Source of the DNA: Gammaproteobacteria bacterium
Lineage (GTDB): Bacteria; Pseudomonadota; Gammaproteobacteria; S012-40
Assembly (NCBI GenBank): GCA_029881255.1
Contig: JAOUMY010000001.1
Location: forward strand, 62,001-126,000
Length of the DNA stretch: 64,000 bases
Direction of reading: 5' to 3'
The notes below the pieces were generated by a model. The model made no database searches, had not been told where the DNA came from, and worked only from the letters and a program-made list of their open reading frames with translations. Numbering within the stretch: the stretch's first letter is position 1; each line of letters opens with the position of its first letter. Positions 1 through 7,967 of this stretch are shown here, one piece after another. Position numbers and translations under genes: made by a program.

Positions 1-693
1 TTTCTTGCCAATGTCAGTCACGAGTTAAGAACACCGCTAAATGCCATCATAGGCTATAGTGAAATTCTGATAGAAGATGCCGTGGATACCCATGCGCAAC
101 AGAATCTCAAAGACTTGGATCGGATTAAAAATTCCGCCAAATACCTCAATTCCTTGATCGACGACATGCTTGATTTGTCAAAAATTGAGGCTGGCAAACT
201 GGAACTGACACCACATTTGATCGATGTTTCGTGGCTGGTAAAGGAAGTCGGCGCCTCGATAACGCCTCTAGTGGAAAAAAATCACAATGCCTTAACTATC
301 AACATCGCCACGGGAACTGAAAAGGTATACGCGGATCCCTTGCGCCTGAAGCAGGTCTTGTTTAATTTGCTCAGCAACTCAGCGAAGTTTACCAAAGATG
401 GCAATATACAAATCCATGTAGAGCCCGTTGCAAATAGTGTTCGATTCGCGGTTAGCGATACCGGTATAGGCATGAACGACGAACAGCTGAATAAAGTTTT
501 CGACGCCTTTACTCAGGCCGACGCGAAGATCGCGCAAAAATACGGAGGAACCGGTCTGGGCCTGGCCATATCAAGACGACTGTGCGAAATGATGGGAGGC
601 AGTCTCAACGCAACGAGCACGCCAGGATTGGGATCGACTTTTGTGGTTATGATGCCGGCAGTTGAGCCATCGCAACAACAGGCTACAGCTTAA
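1..693 (+). CDS. Sensor histidine kinase, C-terminal part (5' end outside window)
   Basis: The open frame runs from the first base, so the gene begins upstream of the window; 230 residues are visible. The first residues contain the phosphoacceptor H-box ([14 protein letters not shown], His at residue 7 of the visible part), followed by a [12 protein letters not shown] linker. An ATP-binding HATPase_c domain comes next, with an N-box ([10 protein letters not shown]), a G1 box (DTGIGM) and a G2 box ([13 protein letters not shown]). It would autophosphorylate the His and pass phosphate to a response regulator; no receiver domain follows. The H-box and linker closely resemble those of the kinases at 4953 and 7968, suggesting paralogues. 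The sensor region and partner cannot be seen. Confidence 0.93.
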   Translation, partial: FLANVSHELRTPLNAIIGYSEILIEDAVDTHAQQNLKDLDRIKNSAKYLNSLIDDMLDLSKIEAGKLELTPHLIDVSWLVKEVGASITPLVEKNHNALTINIATGTEKVYADPLRLKQVLFNLLSNSAKFTKDGNIQIHVEPVANSVRFAVSDTGIGMNDEQLNKVFDAFTQADAKIAQKYGGTGLGLAISRRLCEMMGGSLNATSTPGLGSTFVVMMPAVEPSQQQATA

Positions 694-715
694 TAAAAAA
701 TCACACGTCACACGG

Positions 716-1780
716 TTACTTTCTCAATTGCTGTAGCGTGTCTTCCAACGATTTATTTCTAAGCCGCAGATAATCCAGCTTGTAACTGTCTCCCTGTTTC
801 ACAACCAATACCGCATCTCCTGAGGACACGGGGAGGATTTCTCTGTCGAATAAATAAATACGTCGATGTCCTTCGTCAATTTTTGCAATAACTTTTGCCT
901 GCGCAATTTGCATCTGTATATGCGACCATTGTTTGTCTGATTGAATCAAGTCACCCACTACGGCTTGCGCAAACTTGGACCACAGCCACAACCAGTCTTC
1001 CCTACGCTTGCTACTTCGTTCAATAAAGGCACTCAAAAGCTCTCTTTCGTCGCCAACAGGCAGACCCGCTACGAGTTGAGCGAAATCGAGTGGCGGCGCA
1101 TAGGTTCTGGGTAATATTCTGGCGGGTTTTTGTATCATTCGCGCACGCGGCGCTGCCGGTGTGGCTGCCGACGCAGGTGCCGCGTCTGATTCCGCCGTCG
1201 ATCGCTGCCCAAACGATGCTATCTCTTCCATACGTTCTGGCATCGCTTCACTTTCAAGCGATAAGCCAGACGCTGCCATAGACGGCTCTGACATTTCTGA
1301 TGCAGCCTCAAGCTCTATTGCCTTGGGCTTGTTTGAAACAGGCGCAGAAAGGCTTTTTTCAAGGGGAGCAGCTGGTGGCGCTTGCTTCACGTGCGCAGGA
1401 ACTTCTGCTTTTGACTCAGCACCACCCGAGGAGTTGCGCTCAAACGGTGCCTGCACATCTGATGCTTGCCTTTTGTTAATTGGCGCACGTTCTTCCAGTG
1501 CGATCTCAGTTTCACCAAGACGTATCTCCTTAGGGGCCTCCCGTTGTAAAACCAATACAACACTGACGCTTAAAACAATGGTTGCCGCCAGCGATAAACT
1601 CGCTATACGACTTGAGGAAATTCGATGCGTATGCGCTAAGGGAGCCGTTGCCTCAGCTTTTTCGCGAGCGATTTGCATAATCGCCGCGTCCAGGTTTTTA
1701 CCCGGTTCGGACTTGTTAGACGCATGATAGGCGTCGACAACAGCCTTTTCGCGGGTTTCAAATGTTTGCTCCTGGCTCAT
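716..1780 (-). CDS. Single-pass membrane protein, putative anti-sigma factor
   Basis: 354 residues. The N-terminal 55 residues are soluble, then comes one strong membrane segment (about residues 58-79, rich in S, L, A, V). A long low-complexity region rich in Ala, Pro, Glu and Ser follows (about 90-220), then a more ordered C-terminal domain (about 225-354). It starts one base after the stop of the ECF sigma factor gene, the usual place for a cognate anti-sigma factor. The topology (cytoplasmic N-terminus, one helix, periplasmic C-terminus) also fits that role. No zinc-binding HxxxCxxC motif is visible, so it is not a standard ZAS-type anti-sigma. The function is inferred from position and topology only. 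Confidence 0.72.
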   Translation of the reverse strand: MSQEQTFETREKAVVDAYHASNKSEPGKNLDAAIMQIAREKAEATAPLAHTHRISSSRIASLSLAATIVLSVSVVLVLQREAPKEIRLGETEIALEERAPINKRQASDVQAPFERNSSGGAESKAEVPAHVKQAPPAAPLEKSLSAPVSNKPKAIELEAASEMSEPSMAASGLSLESEAMPERMEEIASFGQRSTAESDAAPASAATPAAPRARMIQKPARILPRTYAPPLDFAQLVAGLPVGDERELLSAFIERSSKRREDWLWLWSKFAQAVVGDLIQSDKQWSHIQMQIAQAKVIAKIDEGHRRIYLFDREILPVSSGDAVLVVKQGDSYKLDYLRLRNKSLEDTLQQLRK

Positions 1781-1781
1781 A

Positions 1782-2327
1782 TCAATCTTCCAGTAACTGA
1801 GAAAGTTTGTTCACTGCATAACGGTAGCGACTTTTAATCGTATCCAGATTTTCGCCACACACCTGGGCAATTTCCTGCAAACTTAGCCCGGATTCCACTT
1901 TCAACAAAAAGACATCAAGCTGACGTGGCGGTAGCTGCTCCACGAGACGTTGAAAGGCCTTGCTCTCCTGCTTGTGCGCCAATTGGATATCGGGACTTTC
2001 AGTATCAACCATCTCACTAACATCTTCGACGCTGGCCAATCCGATCCGATTTTTGCGGTAGTAATCATATAGACGATTTCGGGCCACCGTATAAAACCAG
2101 GTTCGAAAACTGGCGTTTCCGGTATGCGTAAATTGGCCGTGAATAATACTTGTCCATATATCCTGGAACAGTTCATCCGTGTCATCTGTATTAGACAAAC
2201 GATTGTTGAGATAACGGTATAAGGGTGAGCGATAGCGCTGGTAGAGCATCTCAAAGGCCTCCATATTGCGGCCTTCATGAAACGCCTTGATTAGCGCCTC
2301 GTCCGTCTCTTGGCCTGCCCTTATCAA
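1782..2327 (-). CDS. ECF-type RNA polymerase sigma factor
   Basis: 181 residues with the two expected domains. Region 2 lies at about residues 20-90 (YQRYRSPLYRYLNNRL, DELFQDIWTSI, FRTWFYTVARNRLYDYYRK) and region 4 at about 125-178 (LPPRQLDVFLLKVESGLSLQ, then a DTIKSRYRYA recognition helix). It would redirect RNA polymerase to a small regulon in response to an envelope signal held by the downstream membrane protein. The start is TTG (2327) a few bases after a clear GGAGG. It lies 60 bp downstream of the vWA lipoprotein gene and one base before the putative anti-sigma gene, all on the same strand. Confidence 0.93.
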   Translation of the reverse strand: MIRAGQETDEALIKAFHEGRNMEAFEMLYQRYRSPLYRYLNNRLSNTDDTDELFQDIWTSIIHGQFTHTGNASFRTWFYTVARNRLYDYYRKNRIGLASVEDVSEMVDTESPDIQLAHKQESKAFQRLVEQLPPRQLDVFLLKVESGLSLQEIAQVCGENLDTIKSRYRYAVNKLSQLLED

Positions 2328-2345
2328 TATTCCTCCTGAACAATC

Positions 2346-2371
2346 GTTGGGCCGCCGAAGGACGGCCCAAC
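2346..2371 (-). promoter_or_regulatory. GC-rich hairpin between vWA gene and sigma factor gene
   Basis: A 9-bp perfect stem (GTTGGGCCG with CGGCCCAAC) encloses an 8-base loop in the 60-bp gap. No U tract follows in the minus direction; instead the sigma factor Shine-Dalgarno comes next. It therefore looks like an attenuation or mRNA-processing hairpin within one operon rather than a full terminator. Its role is inferred. Confidence 0.6.
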
Positions 2372-2387
2372 AACTTCCATTAGCGGT

Positions 2388-4232
2388 TTATTCCACTCGT
2401 GCATGTCTTGACGGGACGTCAAGCGCCTGCGCAAGACTGATTAGCTGTATAAATTCGCCACGATGACCATTGTCATCACGACCCTTACCGCCACGGGCCA
2501 GCGCAGCAATATCTTCCCAGCCGAAATCCTGCAAATATTTTCCGCCACGCAGTTTTTGTCCAAAGGCTGCGACACTGGCACTAAACATAAGCCGATGCGA
2601 GGGTTCGGCACTGAGACTTTCCGTCATTACAGGTACAGTGATCAATTCGCTTTGATCCGCATCGGGTTGTTTAAAACGCAATTTCACAAACGCCAATTCC
2701 CTAAGTTCCGCTTCTTCGCGTAACCCAGCCTGTGGTTGATAACGTAACGCATCAATCAAGGTATGCGATTGTCCGGCCAGTTCAAGTTCATACAGCGCGG
2801 TCACCGTATGTCCCGCGCCAATATCACCCGCATCCACTTTGTCATTATTAAAATCCTCGCGTGCCAGTTTGCGATTAACATAACCAATCAAGCGATAACT
2901 GACTACTTTGGACGGATTAAACTCGATCTGTATTTTCACATCCTTGGCAATCGTCATTAACGATGCGCTTAGCTGCTGACCCAAAACCTTTTGTGCTTCT
3001 TTTAGGCTGTCGATATAACTGTAACTTCCATTTCCCTTATCCGCCAGTTGTTCCGCCAGATGATCGTTTAGATTTCCCTGACCGAAACCAAACGTCGATA
3101 AAGCAACGCCGGATTTGCGATTTTGTTCAACCATATCCATTAGCGCATTGAAGTTGACCGTACCAACATTAAAATCACCATCGGTGCACAACAATACCCG
3201 ATTGATACCTCCTTTGACAAAAGCAGCGTTTGCTACCTCATACGCCAGCTTGATACCTGAGGCGCCATTAGTGGAACCACCAGCTTGTAGATTCTCCAGG
3301 GCTGAGAGTATCTTGTGCTTATCTGCACCTGAGGTAGGTTCCAATACCGTACCGGATGCCCCTGCATAGACGACGATACTGATACGATCCTGCTCACGCA
3401 TACGTGACACCAATAAACGCAATGACTGTTTTAGCAGCGGCAGCTTGTTTTGGGCGTTCATCGAACCTGAGACATCAATCAGAAACACAAGATTTGCCGG
3501 TGGCAATTGTTCAAGCTTTTGCTCATACCCTTTCAGACCTATCTGCAACAGAACGGAATTTTTGTTCCAGGGTGTTTTCGCCAATTCCGTCGTAACGGAA
3601 AACGGCTGCTTACGCGAACGAGGCGTGGGATAGTCATAATCAAAGTAGTTGATCAGTTCCTCGATACGCACAGCATCCCCACGCGGAACCTGACCCTGGT
3701 TCAACATCCGTCGCACATTCGCGTAACTGCCGGTATCCACATCAATGGAAAAAGTTGAAACCGGCGCTTCTGCCACCAGACGTATCCCGTTATCTTCGAA
3801 GTGCTGATAATTCTCTCTGTCTACGGTGACTGGCGCCTGGTAGGGAATAGGATGATGCGGCTTGATCACCCGTTCACGTCGAAACATATCACCCGATTTT
3901 GTCGGCGTTTTCGGCATGCGCTCGGTTCGAGTCGTACTCGTTACGATTTCTTCCTGGTGAATAAGCTCCTTTGCAGGGAGGCCGCCAGCCATATCCATAT
4001 GCGTGCTGTCCCAGTCTTTTTCCGGGGCAATCGCAGCCAGAGATTCATCTGGCGTTTTCTTCTCAGGGATCGCTCGCTGAGCCTCACTGTCGTGACTGAT
4101 TTCCTGCTCCTGCGTCACCACTGGTGCCGCCAAACGCGCCCCAGTTTCGCTTACAGGGCTTTGTGTCGTACAGGCGCCGAGCGCGGCCCCTGCAACTAGA
4201 CTGAACAAAATAGACGATGTACATAATTTCAT
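2388..4232 (-). CDS. vWA-domain lipoprotein (YfbK-like)
   Basis: 614 residues. A lipoprotein signal ends in the lipobox LGAC (Cys about residue 20). After a linker there is the N-terminal region typical of YfbK-type proteins (TFSIDVDTGSYANVRRMLN, about 160-180). A von Willebrand A domain follows (about 220-410) with the MIDAS motif DVSGSMN and a distal TDGDFNVG, then a C-terminal domain of the DUF3520 kind ending near HRGEFIQLISLAQAL. vWA domains bind protein partners through a metal ion. It is the first gene of an operon with an ECF sigma factor and a putative anti-sigma protein, so it may sense or regulate envelope state. The exact function of this family is not established. Confidence 0.88.
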   Translation of the reverse strand: MKLCTSSILFSLVAGAALGACTTQSPVSETGARLAAPVVTQEQEISHDSEAQRAIPEKKTPDESLAAIAPEKDWDSTHMDMAGGLPAKELIHQEEIVTSTTRTERMPKTPTKSGDMFRRERVIKPHHPIPYQAPVTVDRENYQHFEDNGIRLVAEAPVSTFSIDVDTGSYANVRRMLNQGQVPRGDAVRIEELINYFDYDYPTPRSRKQPFSVTTELAKTPWNKNSVLLQIGLKGYEQKLEQLPPANLVFLIDVSGSMNAQNKLPLLKQSLRLLVSRMREQDRISIVVYAGASGTVLEPTSGADKHKILSALENLQAGGSTNGASGIKLAYEVANAAFVKGGINRVLLCTDGDFNVGTVNFNALMDMVEQNRKSGVALSTFGFGQGNLNDHLAEQLADKGNGSYSYIDSLKEAQKVLGQQLSASLMTIAKDVKIQIEFNPSKVVSYRLIGYVNRKLAREDFNNDKVDAGDIGAGHTVTALYELELAGQSHTLIDALRYQPQAGLREEAELRELAFVKLRFKQPDADQSELITVPVMTESLSAEPSHRLMFSASVAAFGQKLRGGKYLQDFGWEDIAALARGGKGRDDNGHRGEFIQLISLAQALDVPSRHARVE

Positions 4233-4561
4233 AATATCTCTCCTTACTCTGCGTTATTCAGGAGAGGTAAACGCGCAAAGAGAGGTTTTGGGTTTAAATT
4301 GCGGAAATTTTTTTTGCCCCTAGAATCAGCAGGATAGTTACTACCCATAGATAGCTGGGATTTTTTCCGTCAAGAATGGGGGTTAATTCGTAACTCCACT
4401 CGACCTAAAAATCACGATATCCACCTCGATCTGCCTATACGCCTATGCAAGCATGAGTTGGAATGAATTTAAAGTATTTCGTCCCATACATCGTAATAGT
4501 ACTGGACGCGGTAAATCCTATAGTGCAATCCATCACCCGAACGTTTTCATGGATTTTTACA
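4233..4561. other. Intergenic region, divergent vWA and small-protein genes
   Basis: 329 bases between the vWA lipoprotein start and the first credible ATG of the small protein. It should hold the promoter for the vWA-sigma-anti-sigma operon. An AT-rich stretch lies near 4300-4370. I see no convincing promoter, RNA gene or repeat. Confidence 0.4.
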
Positions 4562-4900
4562 ATGGAATCATTTATTAAACAGCTCCCGGAGAATCGCAAA
4601 CTCAACGTCATATACCGACTCGAAGCCGGTTGCCTCGGACCGAATGGGGCGGATCTGATTGATGACTTTTGCCAGCATGTTCAGAACGAGCTTAATAAGA
4701 TGATTTCAGAATTTGTGAAATGGAATATAGAACCGCGAGACCAACGCAAGCTAGATGAATTGGAATTTAATATTGGTAATAAGCGCCTGAGTAGAGAACA
4801 AGCGAGCCAGATTTTTTCTCATTTTGGGAAAGAATTGAATCGCGTAGAAGAATCTTTTCTCGAACTGGTTTCACAGCTTATTAAGTCTTATACCATTTGA
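4562..4900 (+). CDS. Hypothetical small soluble protein
   Basis: 112 residues from the ATG at 4562. The frame stays open up to 4463, but those first 33 codons look non-coding, and the segment starting MESFIKQLPENRKLN has normal protein composition. It is charged, predicted mostly helical, and has no signal peptide or membrane segment. A distinctive stretch is YRLEAGCLGPNGADLIDDFC (about 15-34). No family is recognised. It stands alone between a divergent vWA operon and a convergent histidine kinase. The coding call rests on composition and a continuous frame. Confidence 0.6.
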   Translation: MESFIKQLPENRKLNVIYRLEAGCLGPNGADLIDDFCQHVQNELNKMISEFVKWNIEPRDQRKLDELEFNIGNKRLSREQASQIFSHFGKELNRVEESFLELVSQLIKSYTI

Positions 4901-4952
4901 TACCACTGGGTGATCCATACTCTCGAGTAATTTACCACTCACTATCGCAATA

Positions 4953-6272
4953 TCAGCTTACATTAAACCACAGCCTGAACTGTGCCCCTTTCCCCAGAGC
5001 ACTACTAACACTGACGTCACCGCCAAGAAGGTGCGCAAGTCTTTGGGTAATGGCAAGACCAAGCCCTGTGCCACCATAGCGCGATGCGATTGAGCTGTCA
5101 GCCTGTGTGAACTCGGCGAAAATTGTCGCCTGCTGTTCTGCAGACATTCCAATACCGTTGTCTCTGACAGTAAACACCAAACGATTCTTGTGTCCGTGCT
5201 GTTCGTCACCCACATTAATGACAATTTTTCCGTCATTGGTAAACTTGGCGGCGTTGCTGATCAGGTTGAGTAAACATTGCTTGAGTTTGACATAGTCAGA
5301 ATGTATGGACGTGATTCGTGATTCGTTGACAATCTCCAGTTGGTTATGATTCTTCTCTGCTAAAGGTCTTGTGGATGCATCCACATCTTCCAGTAAATCT
5401 TTTAGAGACACGTCACTCATTTCCAGTTCGAGTTTTCCTGCTTCAATCTTCGACAAATCCAGAAGGTTGTTAATTAATCCTAAAAGGTGTACTGCCGAAT
5501 GGTTAATGCGCTCCAGATCCACGACTGCATAATCAGGGTGTGATTCTCTGAGTTCCTCTTTTGCCAGTTCCGAATAGCCAATAATGGCATTCAATGGCGT
5601 TCTCAATTCGTGACTCATGCTGGCCAAAAAAGCGGACTTCGCTTTATTGGCAACCATAGCCTGATCTCGCGCCTCGATAAGTTCTGATTCCGTCTTTTTG
5701 CGTTTCTCCACCTCAGTTTCGAGATCCTGCCGAATTCTCAACTCACGATCACGCAACCTGATATAGGAAAAGTGCCCAATGGAAGTGACGACCATAACCG
5801 CCATCGCGAAGAAAACATAAACATAGATAAGGTTCGAAGTTTTTACGCTCCAATAACTAAACTCGACCGCGACATATGGCATATAAATCCATAGCAGCGC
5901 ATAGAAGAAATAACGCCTGGACCACGGGATAAACGACAGTGCCGCAATCGCAACCAGATTCAAACTGATCGAATAATGTGAGGCGCCCCCCAACATGGCA
6001 ATCATAGTCGTCAAGGCCAGGCCACTTGCCGCAGTCAACACCAGCGCTGCGCGTTCGATCGACCTCTGTGTACGGGCGCGTTTTACCCACGCCACTATCA
6101 GCAACGCGAGGGGAATAAATAACAAGCGTATCGCGAGGAAATGCCAAACCAGGTGAGGTGCGTGTACCCAGTCTAAGAGCCAGAACAATAAAAACAACGG
6201 CATCGCCACCCAAATCGCCATGGTTCGAGTGATATTGCGTAGCTCTTCCAGTTTTTCGCTTTGAATGTCCAC
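4953..6272 (-). CDS. Membrane-bound sensor histidine kinase
   Basis: 439 residues from a GTG start. The N-terminal half (about 15-175) holds five or six hydrophobic segments with very short loops, so sensing is probably within or near the membrane. A coiled-coil linker (about 175-210) leads to HisKA with the H-box [16 protein letters not shown] and [13 protein letters not shown] HATPase_c domain follows with [16 protein letters not shown] and [10 protein letters not shown]. There is no receiver or PAS domain. The catalytic part resembles the partial kinase at 1-693 and the kinase at 7968. No response regulator gene is adjacent. Confidence 0.93.
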   Translation of the reverse strand: MDIQSEKLEELRNITRTMAIWVAMPLFLLFWLLDWVHAPHLVWHFLAIRLLFIPLALLIVAWVKRARTQRSIERAALVLTAASGLALTTMIAMLGGASHYSISLNLVAIAALSFIPWSRRYFFYALLWIYMPYVAVEFSYWSVKTSNLIYVYVFFAMAVMVVTSIGHFSYIRLRDRELRIRQDLETEVEKRKKTESELIEARDQAMVANKAKSAFLASMSHELRTPLNAIIGYSELAKEELRESHPDYAVVDLERINHSAVHLLGLINNLLDLSKIEAGKLELEMSDVSLKDLLEDVDASTRPLAEKNHNQLEIVNESRITSIHSDYVKLKQCLLNLISNAAKFTNDGKIVINVGDEQHGHKNRLVFTVRDNGIGMSAEQQATIFAEFTQADSSIASRYGGTGLGLAITQRLAHLLGGDVSVSSALGKGAQFRLWFNVS

Positions 6273-6370
6273 CAGTGACTTGAATTCGTTACTTTTTCCC
6301 GTACCTGTATCGACATCCAGCGGAGATATTTTGAGCTTTTATCAATCTTCCGTTAATTGCTTGTTTTTGT

Positions 6371-6733
6371 TTAACATAGAGCGCCCATTTTACGCGCGTG
6401 TTCGATAAGCATTTCGCGGGAGTTTTGCGCATACCCCTTTTGTTGACAATGTTGTTGCCAGCACTCGAACAGGTGGGCTAGCTGTGGCTCGCTACCGTGG
6501 CAACCCAGTACATGCAGGACATGGTCTCCGACCTTCCACGGCCCCTCACCTTTAATCTCCCCGCGGATCACATGCGCAGCGAACTCGATCCCCTGCTCTT
6601 GAGCGACCACGTCCCAGTACAGTTCGAAATACAATATGCCTTCCGGGTGGGGATAAAGCGCGGCTGCAACCCGCTTATCTCCATTGGGCGAACGTATCGT
6701 CAGGGGCGCGGTGACGGTAAACAGCTTGGCCAT
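6371..6733 (-). CDS. Conserved-looking hypothetical protein
   Basis: 120 residues, soluble, no signal peptide. It begins MAKLFTVTAPLTIRSPNGD and has beta-rich character in the first 80 residues, with a more helical C-terminus (HLFECWQQHCQQ). Codon use and composition look genuine. No domain is recognised. It lies just upstream of the histidine kinase at 4953 on the same strand (98 bp gap), so co-transcription is possible. Confidence 0.72.
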   Translation of the reverse strand: MAKLFTVTAPLTIRSPNGDKRVAAALYPHPEGILYFELYWDVVAQEQGIEFAAHVIRGEIKGEGPWKVGDHVLHVLGCHGSEPQLAHLFECWQQHCQQKGYAQNSREMLIEHARKMGALC

Positions 6734-7335
6734 AAAGTCTTTTCATCGATATCAAAAACGACAGCATAACATGTACTGCATCTACACAGAATTAGAGCCA
6801 ATGTAAGTCGGTGTAGATTTCTATCATTAAGTGGATTCGCGCATTGCCAGCAGTCACTGGTCACATTTAAAACTTCTTCTACATACACTCAGTTTTCACA
6901 ATGGTATAAACCAGTATCATGCGCTGTTTTCGATATAAGCATTTATTTGAATTCCTTTTCGAAGGCATAGATTCAATCATGCAAAAGAATGCACAATTAG
7001 AACGCCTATAGTGTTTTTTTCTAACAAGGCTTACCGCATTTTTTGCGTTTTCGATGAGACACTTTTCAATAATTATTTTAAAGTCGTGTTATTTCGTATA
7101 GCGCTTCTCACATTCAATACAACACCCCCCCAGACCCTTTGATCGCATCGGCAAGTTCGGGTAATAATTCCCCAGCTGGATGAAGTGACTCAAATTGAAT
7201 TCTGTCTAACAAGACTTCGTTTGTTTTGAGATCTACTTCGACGTCTCTTGAAGAGTTTTCATATATGTTAACTAAGCAAGTCGTACCAGCACTCATTACA
7301 TGAGTCTTATAAATTAAACGATAGAGAGAGTTGTT
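6734..7335. other. AT-rich intergenic region
   Basis: 602 bases, clearly richer in A and T than the flanking genes, between divergent genes. It should contain the promoters of the dsrE-like gene and of the hypothetical gene at 6371. Apart from a doubtful 60-codon minus-strand frame (7114-7296) I see no gene, RNA or strong repeat. Confidence 0.4.
7114..7296 (-). CDS. Possible small protein (doubtful)
   Basis: A 60-codon frame with an ATG start. Its composition is unusually protein-like for an AT-rich intergenic region (acidic, with a VDLKTNEVLLDRIQF stretch). There is no Shine-Dalgarno upstream of the ATG, no recognisable family and no operon partner. It could be a real small gene divergent from the dsrE-like gene, or chance. 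Confidence 0.3.
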   Translation of the reverse strand: MSAGTTCLVNIYENSSRDVEVDLKTNEVLLDRIQFESLHPAGELLPELADAIKGSGGVLY

Positions 7336-7890
7336 ATGAAGAAGCTTTATTCATCAGCAGTATTGATCTTGAGTATGTTTGTGGCACCAGCGGCGTTTGC
7401 AGACAAGAGTGGTGGACACACAGAATGTTCTGACGAAGCGAAATGGGCGATTGATGCCGAATTCGGTGCTGGCTCAGGAGATCTTACACGTTGTCTTTCT
7501 AAAAAGAGCCATGTGAAAGTCGTTTATCAAATCAACACGAAATGTAAAGATGCTACTTGTACCGCTCCTTATGCGGTAGGCAACATCGGTAACGCAATCA
7601 AGGATTACGAAAACCTACACGGAATGGTTCGTGGTCGCGATTACGAACTTGTTGCTGTTATCCACAGCGCTGGTTGGTCTTTGGTTCTAGACGATCCAGC
7701 TAAAAATCCTTTCCGCAATGCAGTTGCGGGCTTGCTGGATAAAGGCGTAAAAGTTCTGTTTTGTCAGAATACTGCTCGCTCCAAGCACATCGGTCTTTAT
7801 GACATGATTCCTGGAATCGGGTTTACTACTTCTGGCGTGACTGCTCTTGCTGATCTTCAGATGAGAGGTTACGCAATGGTTCAGCCATAA
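7336..7890 (+). CDS. Periplasmic DsrE-family protein
   Basis: 184 residues with a Sec signal peptide (about 1-22, cleavage after AFA). The mature part looks like the DsrE/DsrF fold: VKVVYQINT near the start, a helix AVGNIGNAIKDYEN, then ELVAVIHSAGWSLVL, VKVLFCQNTA and a C-terminal GVTALADLQMRGYAMVQP. Cysteines are at 31, 53, 70, 75 and 143. Cys143 is where the active cysteine of this family usually sits. Members take part in sulfur relay or thiol chemistry, but exported single-domain versions are mostly uncharacterised. It is monocistronic, with a strong terminator directly after it. It starts at an ATG preceded by GAGAGAG. Confidence 0.85.
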   Translation: MKKLYSSAVLILSMFVAPAAFADKSGGHTECSDEAKWAIDAEFGAGSGDLTRCLSKKSHVKVVYQINTKCKDATCTAPYAVGNIGNAIKDYENLHGMVRGRDYELVAVIHSAGWSLVLDDPAKNPFRNAVAGLLDKGVKVLFCQNTARSKHIGLYDMIPGIGFTTSGVTALADLQMRGYAMVQP

Positions 7891-7906
7891 TCTGAATCTT
7901 CGAACG

Positions 7907-7941
7907 AATCAGCCCCTGCTTTGCAGGGGCTGATTTTTTTT
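7907..7941 (+). terminator. Rho-independent terminator after dsrE-like gene
   Basis: A 13-bp perfect stem (AATCAGCCCCTGC with GCAGGGGCTGATT), a three-base TTT loop and a run of Ts. It lies 17 bases after the stop codon. Confidence 0.95.
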
Positions 7942-7967
7942 GTAAGATCTGTAGGCACACTCAGTGA

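Noticed and set aside
1161-1727. A 188-codon plus-strand frame opposite the putative anti-sigma gene
   Set aside because: It lies entirely antisense to the low-complexity Ala/Ser/Glu-rich part of that gene, which naturally leaves long open frames on the other strand.
4345-4370. Hairpin-plus-T run resembling a terminator
   Set aside because: Only a 4-bp stem and no gene ends upstream in that orientation.
4405-4431. Sigma-28-like match upstream of the small gene at 4562
   Set aside because: Only the TAAA and CGAT cores match; several mismatches compared with the site at 62804.
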